Source of the DNA: Cercospora beticola
Taxonomy: Eukaryota; Ascomycota; Dothideomycetes; Mycosphaerellales; Mycosphaerellaceae
Direction: 5' to 3'
DNA length: 64,000 nt
Assembly (NCBI RefSeq): GCF_033473495.1
Contig: NC_088935.1
Span: 4,278,001-4,342,000, forward strand
The position numbers and the translations under genes are program-made. Shown in pieces: positions 1 to 11,841 of the stretch. The notes beneath the pieces were generated by a model. That model was not told the origin of the DNA. It saw nothing but the letters and a program-made list of their open reading frames with translations, and ran no database searches. Numbering within the stretch: the first letter of the stretch is position 1; the number at the start of each line of letters is the position of its first letter.

Positions 1-299
1 AAAGCGAGGCCTCAAGGCTCGATGCAGCGAGGGAGCGATGACCGGAGATTCTCTTTGCGTTGCTGTAATTTAGCGTGGAGTTGGTGGTCTGGGAATCATA
101 TGTCTTCTCCTGTCGGGAAAATGGCTGCGTGCGTTATCTTCTGATAAGCTGCATCACTGCCGGGTGAAGATCAGCCGCGAGGCACGGAGTGGCGCTTTGT
201 GTAGAAATGCGCAAGTACGAGAGATATTACATTCTCGACCAAGGCCGAATTGCATAAGTCATAATTCATCAGCTAAGCCATCCGCCCGCAGCTACAAGC
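1..299. other. Non-coding end of window downstream of spc7
   Basis: No supportable coding region is seen. This should contain the spc7 3' untranslated region, because that gene is transcribed leftwards and stops at 300. No repeat or RNA gene is visible. Confidence 0.5.
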
Positions 300-3200
300 T
301 CACTTCCTCGGACCTCCTTTGGCGCCCCTAACGATAAGTTTCTCCCGCATAAGCCGTAGTCCTTCATCCCACTTCTCGTAGCCGTCGATACTCTGCTTGA
401 GGTATTGAGTCATATTATGCTCGTTGTATTGCTCCCCATACACCACCACCACCTTGGGAGCAACATCAACCGTCAAGCCGAGAGTACCGTCGCCATCGAT
501 TTCTTCTACTTTCGCTTCCAGTTCAAACGAGGTACGGACCTTGCTTCGAACCTTTGGCAGCAGGATCTCGGCGTTGATGTCCAGACGCTCGTCACCTACT
601 ATGCTCGAGGAGGTTAGAGTCTCAATGGACAGCTGTCGCTCCGATTCTTGAATCTGTAGAGCGATGTCCCAGCCGCTGCTTAGTAGGTCCAGGAGGGTCT
701 TGATCTTTGTCGTGGCTTGTGGAAGGGCTTGTAGACTTGCTCGTAGGAGCTGAAGGAAGAATCGCAGGGTTGTTGTGAGTGGCTTCTTCTTCTGCAAGCT
801 GCGATCGGCTATGTAGGTCAGGCTGATAGGCGCATTGGGGGTCCTGCTTTCGGCATCTCCAGAGCCATGATTGAATGCTGCGGGGTGGAAGAAGAGCTCA
901 ATGTCGGATTTGTAGGCCATGGTCAACGTTGACGGGTTCGATGATGCGGAAGTTATGGACCAGCGGTGTGTTGTTTCCAGGTTGCGGACAGAGGCTGCAA
1001 TATGTCAGTTGGGCTTTGAGCCAGCGACGATGAATATGCTTACCTTTCAGAGCAGAAATCTCGTCAACGGAAACGCCTCTACACGCCTCACGAACTCGAT
1101 TCGCTTCTTGGATAGCCGCTGTGAACTCGACTTTGCTCTCCCGAAGATGGTCGATCGCGCTGTCCTGTTCTTCCACCTGCTTGCGCAGGTCTTCGATACG
1201 CCGCCGCTTCTCGCTCAAGTCAAGGTTGACGACTGTCAACGAGTCGCGCGCTTCTTTGAGAGATTCCTTGTCCTCTTCGGGGATGGCGTTGGCTGTCCTT
1301 TGAAGTTGCTCAGCTTCTAGTTCCAATGTGTCGTGCTTCGTCAACAGCGGAAATAAGACTTGTTCGAGCACTTTTTCGGAGCTCCCTAGGATATCGTCGT
1401 CACGAATAAGTCCGTCGCCGATCTTTGACAAGCCGCCCACGAGTTCGTCCAGAAGTTGGCTGCGCCAAGAATACCACATCTCTTTGCTTCTCAAACGTGC
1501 GAAGGTCTTCATGTCGCGCATCTGCGCATCCAACACCAGCTTCCTCTCGGCCGTAGCATTGGCATAAGCTCGTATCAACGGTGGCTGATCCTGCAGTGTT
1601 TGTTCCTCAAGCTCAGCGATGATCTGCTTGCCCTCCTTTGTAAAGCGTTTGAGCTCGTGGCATGCGTGCTGATACATCTCGAGCTCGGGAATGGTGCAGG
1701 CAGCAGCGACGACGCCATCCTCGAGACCGACTGTGTCGCTTTCACTCTCAATTAGGCTCTTGGTCTTCGAGGGAGGTGCAACAGTCAGTCTTCGCTTGGT
1801 AGTCGTCAAGTCCATGAATCGTATTCCTGCCTTGGTCAAAAAGTCCTGTAGGCCAATTTGTTCTTGTTCTTGCCCGTTGGCTTGTATACGCTCCAGATCG
1901 GCGTGCAAGTGCCGTACCGGAGACGGCAGTATTGTTACATGCCCCTTTGGCGTCGGTCTGCCACGGGGAGTGTTAGGCTTCACAGGTGACAATTGTGCCC
2001 CAGGTGTCTTTCTCGGCGTGGTGTGCTTTAAAGTCTCCTTTCTCGGCGTTGTCATGAGCTTCAGCGTATCGTGAAGACTGCGAGTATCGTCTTGCGACGC
2101 ACTCTGCTTCTCCGGCGTGATTGCTGTCAATTTTGATGGTGAGTGCTTTCGAGCCGTGGGAGATGGTGCTGTCCGTTGTGAGGCCCCATTGATCTCCCGC
2201 TGCCCGCTGCCTCCAATATTGCGACTCTGTCGTCGTGAAGGACTCATTGTTGGAGTAAGCGCGGGAGATGCATGCTTGCTTGCGGATGGCAACTCTGGAT
2301 ACGAAACTTCATCCTGCATTGACGAGCTGATGGCCGGTCCATTTGGTTCCATCGCGGGCTCAGGTTGCGATGCATTGGTCTTGGGATGTGAAGGCGACTG
2401 AGACAATCTCATCGGAGAAAGTGCCTTTCGAGGGGGCGTGGGTGCGACCGTTGACTTCGCCGACTCCAGCAGAGGCGCCAAAAGCTGTTTTGTGCCCACG
2501 TTCGGCGAATGTTTGGAACGCTCATGGTTTTCTGGCGTAGTGCTCCTAGATTTCGAAGCTGGCGATTTGGCAAGCTGTGGCGTGCCCGACCGGGAGCCGT
2601 GCCTCGATGTAGGCCTCGAATGGTCTCTGATGCCACCGATCACAGTGGTCAACTCCATAGATAGCTCTTCGTCCCGAGCGAAGCTTTGATCGTCGACATC
2701 ATTGTGCGCAGACTTAATTCCACCCACAGCACGAGTGATGTCCATGGTGGCTTCCGACGCGTCAGAAACCATCCCAGACGACCGCCTTGATCGCAGACTC
2801 CGCCGACGGTCTGGCATCGCAGTGCTCTGAATTCCGCCCACTGCCATGGTCAAGTCCATAGTCTCATCGTCGACAACCGTTCTCGCAGCAGACGACCGTC
2901 TTCGCTTCGCTGCTGCGGGGGCAATAATTGCTCCAGGTGAGCCATTCTCGCTGGTGGATCGTCTACGCTTCTGGCCTGTGATACGCCCGACAGCTTGGGT
3001 GAGGTCCATCATGCCATCGTTCTCGCTTCGAGGTGAGCTCTGCGGTTCAGCAGTCCGCGGTACTTTCATAATGCCGCCTACGGCACTGGTCACGTCCATG
3101 CTCATGTCTTGCGTTCCATCGTCATCTGCAGCATTCTGTCGTGCAGCCACAACTGCCTCAAAGACTGGCGAGAATGGATTCACATTTTCCTGGTCCATGG

Positions 3201-4023
3201 TGGCGGATCCGATTCTCTCCAAAGCATTCTGCGCTGCCCACGGTTGCATTGCGTTCGTAATCTCATCCTCTGCTACTTCCATGGACATGTCTCCGAATTC
3301 ATCGTACTCGATACCACGAGTGCCGGCAGTTTGTGCCGCCGCTCGTAGAGAAGCCTCCAGGCGTTCGCTGGAAGTAGTGCTGTTATCGCTCTCCGCTGTA
3401 GACTGTACTGTTGCATCGTCCACATCCAGGCTCATTGCAGTGCCCTCATCGTCATCCGACTGCTCCTCGTTGCCAAGTTCGCTTCCAGAATCTTCGCTGC
3501 CGCTCATACCGCTCGAGTAGATGTCTTCAGGATTGTTGAAATTCATTGGTGGAATACCTGAGCTTCGTCTGGATTTCCTTGAATCCGCTTCGTCCTCCGC
3601 GTCCAGTAGTTGCCGGTCTTCCTCGTCCTGGGCTGCATCTCCCGAGCTGAACTGCGAAGCGCGTCGCGTGCTACCATCCGAGTCTGTGGAGGTCGTGTGC
3701 TCGTGGTGATCCATCACAATGTCCCAGGTATGCAATGTGGCCTCCGGCGCAAAAGAGACGCGCCTGTTGGCCATGGATTTGCGACGCGCCGCTCGCGCTG
3801 ACTCTTCATCTTTCGAAAGTATGCTCTTCGTTGCTGGCACAAATGCCGATTTCCTGCGATCCTTTGCGCTGAGTTTCGGCGACTCTGCTTCATCCAACGC
3901 GCCTGGCCCAATGCTCTTGCTTCGTCCTTTTCTGCTGGCTTTCTTGGGTGATGATGAGGCGGTTTTGAGGCGCTGCAGAGGGTCGCTGCTGGTCGCCGGT
4001 GCGACATTCTCCTTGTCGTCCAT
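300..4023 (-). CDS. spc7: Kinetochore scaffold protein Spc7 (KNL1 family)
   Basis: Outer-kinetochore scaffold of the KMN network; it docks the Bub1-Bub3 checkpoint through MELT motifs and PP1 phosphatase through N-terminal SILK/RVxF motifs (family knowledge). Exons are 1044-4023 and 300-994; the 49-bp intron (995-1043) opens GTAAGC and ends CAG, and splicing restores one frame of 1224 aa. An SILS tetrapeptide lies near residues 67-70 and an RVSF near 88-91, spaced as in PP1-binding KNL1 proteins. Between about 200 and 465 there are at least five MELT-like motifs with the longer form M-[DE]-[LIV]-T-x-A-V-G-G-I. A long coiled coil follows (Spc7 domain), then a C-terminal RWD-like region encoded mostly by the second exon. 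The start codon is the first ATG. The divergent neighbour rps2 begins 271 bp away. The identification is firm. Confidence 0.95.
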
Positions 4024-4294
4024 TTTTATGGTGGTGATGCTGCATGCGCGCCCGCGCCGAGGTGCTGTGCGTTAGAAAAGTGCTGGTCTGAAGTGTAGAG
4101 CCTCTCGTTGCTGGCGCTGCTCTGTTTACACAACAACACGCTAAAGTTACTCGGCACGGCTCATCCCGCCAATCATGTAAGCGCCAAGATTTTGTCTGCA
4201 CACTCTCCAAATCTCGAGCTTCGGAGGTTGTTTCGAACGCCAACGACATTCTCTGCCACCCTTTCACTAACCCACCAGCAACACAGCAAGAAAA
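4024..4294. promoter_or_regulatory. Shared divergent promoter of spc7 and rps2
   Basis: The 271 bp between the two start codons must hold both core promoters and both 5' leaders. No clear TATA box is seen. That it drives both genes is inferred from the head-to-head layout alone. Confidence 0.5.
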
Positions 4295-5212
4295 ATGGCA
4301 GACCGTGGTGGAGCAGCTCCTGGTGGCGCCCGTGGCGGCTTCGGCTCGCGCGGCGATCGTGGTGGTGACCGCGGTGGACGTGGCCGTGGCCGTGGCAGAG
4401 GTCGTCGCGGCGGCGCAAAGAGCGACGAGAAGGAATGGCAGCCAGTCACCAAGCTCGGCCGTCTCGTAAAGGCCGGCAAGATCAAGAGCATGGAGGAGAT
4501 CTACCTGCACTCTCTCCCAATCAAGGAGTACCAGATCGTCGACTTCTTCTTGCCAAAGCTCAAGGACGAGGTCATGAAGGTCAGACTTGGCGCATACACA
4601 TGATATGGGGAGCAAAAATGGCTGATACATTGTCTACAGATCAAGCCAGTCCAGAAGCAGACCCGTGCTGGTCAGCGTACCCGTTTCAAGGCCATCGTCG
4701 TGATCGGAGACAGCGAGGGCCACATCGGTCTTGGCATCAAGACCTCCAAGGAAGTCGCTACTGCCATCCGTGCTGCCATCATCATCGCAAAGCTCTCGGT
4801 CGTGCCAATCCGCCGTGGTTACTGGGGAACCAACCTCGGTGAGCCTCACTCCATCCCAGTGAAGGAGTCTGGCAAGTGCGGTTCCGTCACCGTTCGTGTA
4901 AGTTTCGGCGTAACAAATCCTCTTCTTGACAGTTCAGCAACTAACAATTTCCAGCTCATCCCAGCTCCTCGCGGTACTGGCTTGGTCGCTTCTCCAGCTG
5001 TCAAGCGTCTGTTGCAATTGGCAGGTGTCAACGACATCTACACTGCCTCTTCCGGATCCACCAAGACCCTCGAGAACACCCTCAAGGCCACTTTCGTTGC
5101 CATCACCAACACCTACGGCTTCCTCACTCCTAACCTCTGGAAGGAGACCAAGCTCACCCGCTCACCTCTCGAGGAGTACTCCGACGTGCTCCGTGATGGC
5201 AAGCGCTACTAG
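4295..5212 (+). CDS. rps2: 40S ribosomal protein uS5 (Rps2)
   Basis: Small-subunit ribosomal protein near the decoding site and mRNA entry. Exons are 4295-4579, 4640-4897 and 4955-5212, giving 266 aa. The first intron has donor GTCAGA and acceptor CTACAG; the second has donor GTAAGT, a CTAAC branch site and acceptor CCAG. An N-terminal RGG-rich tail (about residues 1-45) is the arginine-methylated extension found in eukaryotic Rps2. The S5 double-stranded RNA-binding fold follows, with the conserved stretch [13 protein letters not shown], then the S5 C-terminal domain ending in DVLRDGKRY. The length is typical for the family. A coding intron in a ribosomal protein gene is common in fungi. Confidence 0.97.
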
Positions 5213-8200
5213 ATGGATTCCGAAGTTGCTCTACTGAGGCTGAAAAGGAGCCCACGTTACGAAGGATACGTACAGCAAAATAGACGCGTGACCGGATTCG
5301 GTTCTGAATTAGGCGATCGCTGAGCTTCATCCGCCACTGGCAGAGATGGTGGGCCCAATGTAGTTCAACTTGAGCCAAGAACGAATCTCATGTGTCATAC
5401 ACTTTGCCTCAAAATCACATTCTCTCACAGTAATGTTTTGCTTAGTGACGACTAGGGCAATAGATTTCGTCAGAGTTGACAACCACTCATAGTAATGCTT
5501 TACTTACTGACACCTCGTATAGATGTAAATCGAAAGAGGATGAAGGACACGCGTCACTCGGAAATTCCGTACCGATTTCGAGAGTCTACAAGCCTCCCTT
5601 GCCAGACCATTGGATATCATCCAACAGCGGCTCTGCTGCCTGCTTGAATTACGATGTCAACTTCGTGCGCGGTATTTGAAGGCAATCCAGGCCACTTGCG
5701 TTGATGGCTGAGTAATGGAAGTATCAGACTCGATCTGGCCCCGGTCAACGCTCAAGCGCGAAAAGCAGACAACCCCCTAAGGTATTCTGACGCACAGTCA
5801 GACCTCATACTCGATCCTGCTTCCCAGCACGTAGTGATACTCAAGTTTCCAAGACCGCCTGCTGACTTGGTGAGACAATCACAAACCTGAGTCCACGGGA
5901 GGGAGTCTAACAAGAATGGGAAAGATCTTAACAATCACCAGGATAGTAATCATCCACGAGGATTATGGGCGAATGCGAGTCATCCTCTTGGCCTGGCTCC
6001 GAGACGAGGAAGACAGGCAATAGCCTTTAGCTCGCGCGCGAAATCTTGAGGATTTGCCCTAAATGTCCAACCTATATCGCAAATTGACTCTCGCACGAAA
6101 CGTATTGACTCACGACATGATCAGTAAACTTGGACTTTTAAGCAATCCTTTCCGGTGGAGAACTGGTGGAGTACTGGCGAATTCATATCCGATGCGGTGC
6201 ATTGCCCACATTGCCGTGCTGCGGCTCCGCAACCGTTTCAGGAGGTGTTCTACATTCGAGAAGGTGTATGATCGATGGGTGATTGATTCAGCATACCAGT
6301 TCCAGCTCGGTGCCGACATATGCCACAGCATACAGTCATCTACCTCGGCGGCATGTAATCCGTGAAGAGTTTATGCATGATCTTTCTCGCACGGTAGGAC
6401 AAGCCAAATGGTGCGCAGTCGAACGAACCGGCCTGGAGACGGTGGCATGGAGGGTAGCGGTCGATCTGGTGTGATGTCGCCCCGGTAGTCAAGATCACTG
6501 CAACAGTGTGAATGATCGAATCTTCCGAGATTGTCACGTCACCCCAGGCACAAGTCGAGGCATGAGGAGCGTGGTCAACCACTAACAGAATAATCGCTTT
6601 CTGGGCAATTCGTCAGCCAATTCCGATTCACGAAACTTCCCGTCGTCTGCAGATGCTCGGAACGTGAGTCATGAGCAATGAAGAGCCTCAAAGTGCTCGA
6701 ATATGGTAGACCTTGTTGCAGACAAATTCAGAGTGAGGTTTGAGGCTGTAAGTTTCGTAGGTCAAGAGGTCTTGCGGCAAATAGCGAATCACGATAGAGT
6801 GAAGCCGCATGCCACGACCTCTGGACAGCCAGATCTACTGCTCGACAGGGAATGAGGGTGTGCAACGACGAGCACGCACATCCCCACGGTGGTAGAATAA
6901 CGACATCACACGCCTTGCATCACTCTCGCGATCGAGTACGAAATGTTGTCCAAGAGCCAAACTGCCGACACTTGCTAGGAATCGTCGTTTACGGCCGTGA
7001 CTTGAGGCGAGCAATCGCCGTGCCCTCAGGGTCAAGATTGGACTTTCCACGATATGAGTGGCCACGAAGCAACGGCGTTTCTGTGGTATGTGCACCGTGG
7101 CGTTTGCAAGACTGTGATGAGCGGAGCGGGTGACAACGATGTTGTCGTCGGTTGGGCAGGCAGACATGGAGATCTGAGCATCCGAAGAGCCGTTGCCATT
7201 ACAGGTATGGCCCAGACCTGGTGAGACTTAGCTTGGTGCGGAGGATACGACTTAAGTGTGATTACTGTGCAATGGAGCACTAAATAGCCGGTATTGGTCA
7301 GGGCAAGGATCGTGCAAATCATTCATCACGAATTGCCTTCAATGAAATGGCCGGGATCAGGTCAGCAGGGGAATTGGGGCAGGCGGTCGACCACCGCTGC
7401 CGCTGCAAACACGCCTGCTCTGCGGCGCAGCTTGTCCGTGTGGGACTTGTGGTTGGAACTTTGTCTTCTTGGCACATGTCCACGCAGCGACATCAGAACC
7501 GTGCAGCTCATCACGCACAGCGAACGAGGGCTCACTGCCGGACAGCCATATCACTGCTGCAGGCCTGCAAGCAATTTGGCGGAATGCTCTGGAGCCGACG
7601 ACAGGCTCTCCAGCGACAGCGACACGCAATTGTCTCGAAGCATCGTAGCAGCTCGTCGCACCTGCTGCTACTGCTGGCTGCACGATGCGAGCTGCCGCGA
7701 GCTTAACCGCACAGCTGACACAGCGGCGTCTTAGTGATCTGCTAAGCGTCGATGACAAAGATGGTCCTGACGTCTACCACGGCGCGGTAGGTATTCTTGT
7801 GCACGCCCGTGCATGCTCGACTCCGGCAACGAAGTGCACCTCGCGCGCGCAGCAGTCCGACTGGCGGAGCATGCCTTCAGCGCTCCTCGTGGTTCCTGCG
7901 TCGTGTCCTCAGCAGTGGTCTGTCTGCTGAGGCCATCTCGTCCAGAGCCGCGCGCGGCGAGTGACTTTGGGAACAACAGCAGGTGTGCCAGGATTGTACG
8001 ACGTGCACGGCCGCCACGCCATGCGCTTTGGGACCTGCCCTTCATTGCCTAGATCAGCACTCGCGAGTCTCCCGTAGCGCTGCCGATCGCGACATGTCTG
8101 CGTCTGCCCTCGCGCACGCCCGCGCCGCTGGGTGCGCTGCTGAGATCCCGTCGTGCATGGACGAGATGACTAACCAGCGGCCAACCGAGCGAGCGTGCTG

Positions 8201-8657
8201 CTCAGGTTGCCTGACCTCACTTCCCGTGCAGTGACTGCAAGGTCAATCTCTGCCCCTCTGACATGTCCTTCGTCCTTGCACGCGCGCCTGCTCGCCCCAG
8301 TGAAACGCGGCATTCCATCATGAGCAGCCTCTGTCGGACGAATAGGTGAGGTCAGCGTGGACCATTGACACAACCACCTTTCCGGACTGGGTAAATCCGC
8401 CGCACGGCATATGTTTTGGACACTGGCACCGGCACATGTGTCGACTTGACCGTGTGGAGAATTACAGTCGAGGGCGTGGGCCTGCGTTGTGCTCGTCGAC
8501 AACAACTACAACTTCTAATCATCGGGCTGGCATATATCTGCAGTAACGAACCGAAAACCCGATGCCGCTGCTGGTCAGCACCAGATCACACCCCGACAAG
8601 CAAAGAAATGAACCAAGAGAAACCAAGTCTGCCACAACGAGCGAGCACCAGGCCCTA
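5213..8657. other. 3.4-kb stretch without a supportable gene
   Basis: Reading frames here are short, overlap on both strands and show no recognisable domain. The longest, around 7.3-7.8 kb, consist of low-information sequence rich in Arg, Ser, Ala and Cys, typical of chance frames in GC-rich DNA. The left end should carry the rps2 3' UTR and the right end the leader of the gene starting at 8658. I see no terminal inverted repeats, no tandem array and no tRNA-like B box. It could hold a long non-coding RNA or a decayed element, but nothing in the sequence shows it. Confidence 0.5.
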
Positions 8658-11422
8658 ATGCCAATGCCTCGACCAGACGCCCACATGTCCCCATCTCCGC
8701 AGCCATCCGCACACGACGCCTCGCCCTCACCAGCGCATGCCTTTGCATCGGAGAGCCAATACTCGCCATCATTGAGTGCCTGGGTCGGAGAATCACGCTC
8801 AAATCATGCAGGGGTCTCAAATAGCTTGTCAATGCTGACGGAGGTTTACCCTGCTCCAAGGGCGGCCCTGGCCTCCGTACACGCATCTCGTTCGGACCAG
8901 CGCCACACTCCTGCTGCATGTGGCGAACGTCACGATCCGCTGCGGCCAGCAGTTACTTCACCTCGCAAGTCCCTACCTGGGCCTTGGCGAAGCTTGCACT
9001 TCGATGATCATCGCATCAGCACGAGCCAAACTACTGTCGATGCCCCACTGTCACTTAACATCCCTCCCCAGGTCAGAGGTATGTAAAGGCGACTCTCAGC
9101 CCCATTTCGGCCTTTTCGCTGTTCGATGTTACTGCTCCCAATCACCTGTGTTAACCATGGTGGAGTAATGACAGATCTGCCGAAGCTTGCTACAGGCACG
9201 ACCTCGTCCAGCCAAACTCACAGCTATGCCACTTCAGAAGCGTCGACCCTCCTACCGTCGATTGCACTGCTCAACGAACATGCTGGGTCTCGATACAACG
9301 ATCCGAACAATGCCGAGTCGTTGTCGACACAGCATTCCCTACCATGCCACTGCGCGACGTTGAGGCCGCTGCTCCGTGAATTCGTCGATGCTTTACTCGA
9401 ACTCGACGAGAGTGTCCAAAGTCTGTCCAGGAGTCCATCGCGTCCCGTATGTATTGGCATAGGCTCGATTGACCCCTTCTGTGCTGATATGGAAGGCAGC
9501 GTCCGAATAACATCGATAGCCACCCAGTCCAAAGTGTACACTGGATGCTAGAACGCTTGCGACAAACGAAGCATCACATCGATGGCGTGGCTCGCGATAT
9601 CAATGCAGTTGGCGCTGGTCGTGCAGCACAGCCGACTCAAGTCGACTCTACGCCTAATGCATCGAAACGATCCGCTGCTCCATGGGATTGGGACGAGACA
9701 GCACAAAAACGCCCAAGGTCAGGTGCGTCCGAGTCAATACATCAGTCCTATCGCGCTCCGGCCTACGATCGTCCTAGGTCCATAGAGGATGCACGCAAAG
9801 ATCTGTCAGGCTACTCACCAGCACGTGCAGACTCGATTCCTGGTTCTGCTCACCCAGGAACCGCATCGCCAACCTTTGCTCAACGCGCGGCTCGGGCACT
9901 CCCTTCGCCGTCCTCCATAACGTACTCAAACTGCTCCGCACCATCCCTTCCAACTCTGGCAGCGCAATCGATTGCATCTCCGGCGACATCGTATTTACCA
10001 GCTTCATCATTGCATACTGCACCTGCCCATCCGGCGACATCAGCTCATATTGCAGAACTACAACACCAGGTGACCCTCAAATCTCTGGCACTACAAACGC
10101 TCCAATCTGAGTACGCATCGCTCTTGCAGAAGCTCCAGCGGGAGAAAGTCAGGAGCCAAGCAATTGAGAAGAAGACAAGCGTTGCTGATCAAGAAGTGAA
10201 TGAACTCACTAGCAAGAATGAGGACTTGACTGAGCAGGTCAAGCTTCTGACATCTCAACTGGAACACAGTGAGAGGAAGAGAGATACGGAGCGATCAGAG
10301 GCTGAGCGGGAGAAGAACCAATGGGGCCGCATGTTGGAGATGTCTGGTCGGCTACAGGCGAAGGCTGATGCTGAGAAACAACGGCTGCTAGCAGAAAAGG
10401 AGACCCTGCTGCAGCATGTATCGCGGCTGCGGCAGTCGCCAAAGGAGCAGGAAATGCAAGAAGAGCGTTTGGTGGCATCAGCCGAAGATGATCAGAGTCG
10501 AACGTTCATTGCACCTCGAGCGCAGACGCACGCGCAGGACAGAAGTGACGATCTGGACGAGCTCAGACGAACGGTAGCTGCCCAGGCTCGACGGATCGAC
10601 CTCTTCAAGACCGCGCTTCAACAAATAAGAACACAGAGTGCCGAGCTCGAAGAAAGGGCGCAGACCATTCGGCAGCGCAGTAGCGAGCTGCAAAGCATAT
10701 CGGACCGCGCATTGAATGCGGACAACACAGTAGCAATGGGGCAACACGCGCGCCCTGGTGTTCCAGCCCATCCGCCTTCGCGCGCGCCTGCGGGCACTTC
10801 TTTCGATCAACAAGGACCTGATAGAAGGGCTCCAGTTCCAACCCCGAAGTTGAGTAGACGTACCACCACTCTCGATGTCTTGATCGATGGGCGTATGCAA
10901 CCTGCAAATATTAAGGAGGTGTCGCGAGCGAGAACGCCTGGTCCAGACGAGTTGGGATTTTCCTTGCCGCCTACGACTTCAACATCTGAGGAGTTACTCT
11001 CAGCTCTTGGGCCGGCACCTATCGCTAGCTCAGCAGATTTGGGCGCTCGAGTCTTGCAAGGTCCCCAGTACTCATCACAGTTCGGGGTGCAATACGCTGG
11101 TGCCACCCTGTCAAGTAGAGCGTGGGATGCCATGGACTCGCGAAGGTCGAGAGAAGACCCCACTCACAGGCAGGTCTCATCGTCGCCGCAGTCTGATGAG
11201 TTCGTGCGAGGTAGTGCCAATCGTACACCTGATCATGGCTCTGGCTGGCCTGTGGGAGATCAAAAGACGCAAGGAAGTGGGCTGGTGGAGGACTTTCCGC
11301 CGCCGCGGTCATTGCAAGTTCAAGCGTCCAAGAACATCGCGAGCGCATCAAATACATCACCAGCTTTGTTGCCTCGTCCAGATATGTCATCTGGGCATGA
11401 GAAAGTGCAGCCGCGAGAATAA
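8658..11422 (+). CDS. Unrecognised fungal protein with central coiled coil
   Basis: I do not recognise this family. A three-exon model (8658-9078, 9175-9446, 9500-11422) stays open throughout and gives 871 aa; an in-frame ATG at 8562 would give 903. Intron 1 (donor GTATGT) has two in-frame acceptors at 9165 and 9174; intron 2 is 53 bp, with donor GTATGT and a CTGAT branch site. The N-terminal third is Ser/Pro/His-rich and probably disordered. A short Leu-rich helix region follows near the end of exon 2, reading LRPLLREFVDALLELDESV. The middle is a long heptad-type coiled coil (roughly nt 10050-10730), and the tail is disordered. It lies in tandem with ppc89, so a spindle or septation role is possible but purely positional. 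Confidence 0.7.
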
Positions 11423-11841
11423 GGCGCATGGAATTAGAGGATCAATAGAAATATGGCTCCCACGTAGTATGCCAGTACGTCAGCTGCTTCACAGTCAGTC
11501 CAGGAGCGGATCACTGCAATAGATAGCGTCGAAGCAACTGGATGTCGAACGGTATATACATGATATACTGTCAACACTGTACTTTCACATGCAAGGGTCT
11601 TGCTGACGCCGGCATTTGGTGACGCTGTGTGGCGGGGCGTGCCTTCCCGTCATGTTTATCGTCCGTGCGTTTGTTTACGGCGCGCCTTCCAAAGTCGAGA
11701 AGCAGAAGCAGCATTGCGACCAGAGCAGATTCTGAGGGCAACACCAAGCGACACACTGGCAAACCCATCCATTGCCATATTGACATTCCGTATGCTACAC
11801 GTGCAGAGTTCGACCGCATAACACGACCGCGATTCCCGGTC
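11423..11841. other. Intergenic region before ppc89
   Basis: The reading frame of ppc89 stays open upstream of its ATG back to about 11.6 kb but has no in-frame ATG, so this is taken as 3' UTR of the upstream gene plus the ppc89 promoter and leader. An AT-rich GTATATACATGATATACTG stretch sits near 11.55 kb. Confidence 0.5.

Noticed and set aside
2846..3520. 224-codon frame on the plus strand
   Set aside because: It is the antisense shadow of the spc7 exon; Ser/Ala/Val-rich composition follows from the MELT-array codons on the other strand.
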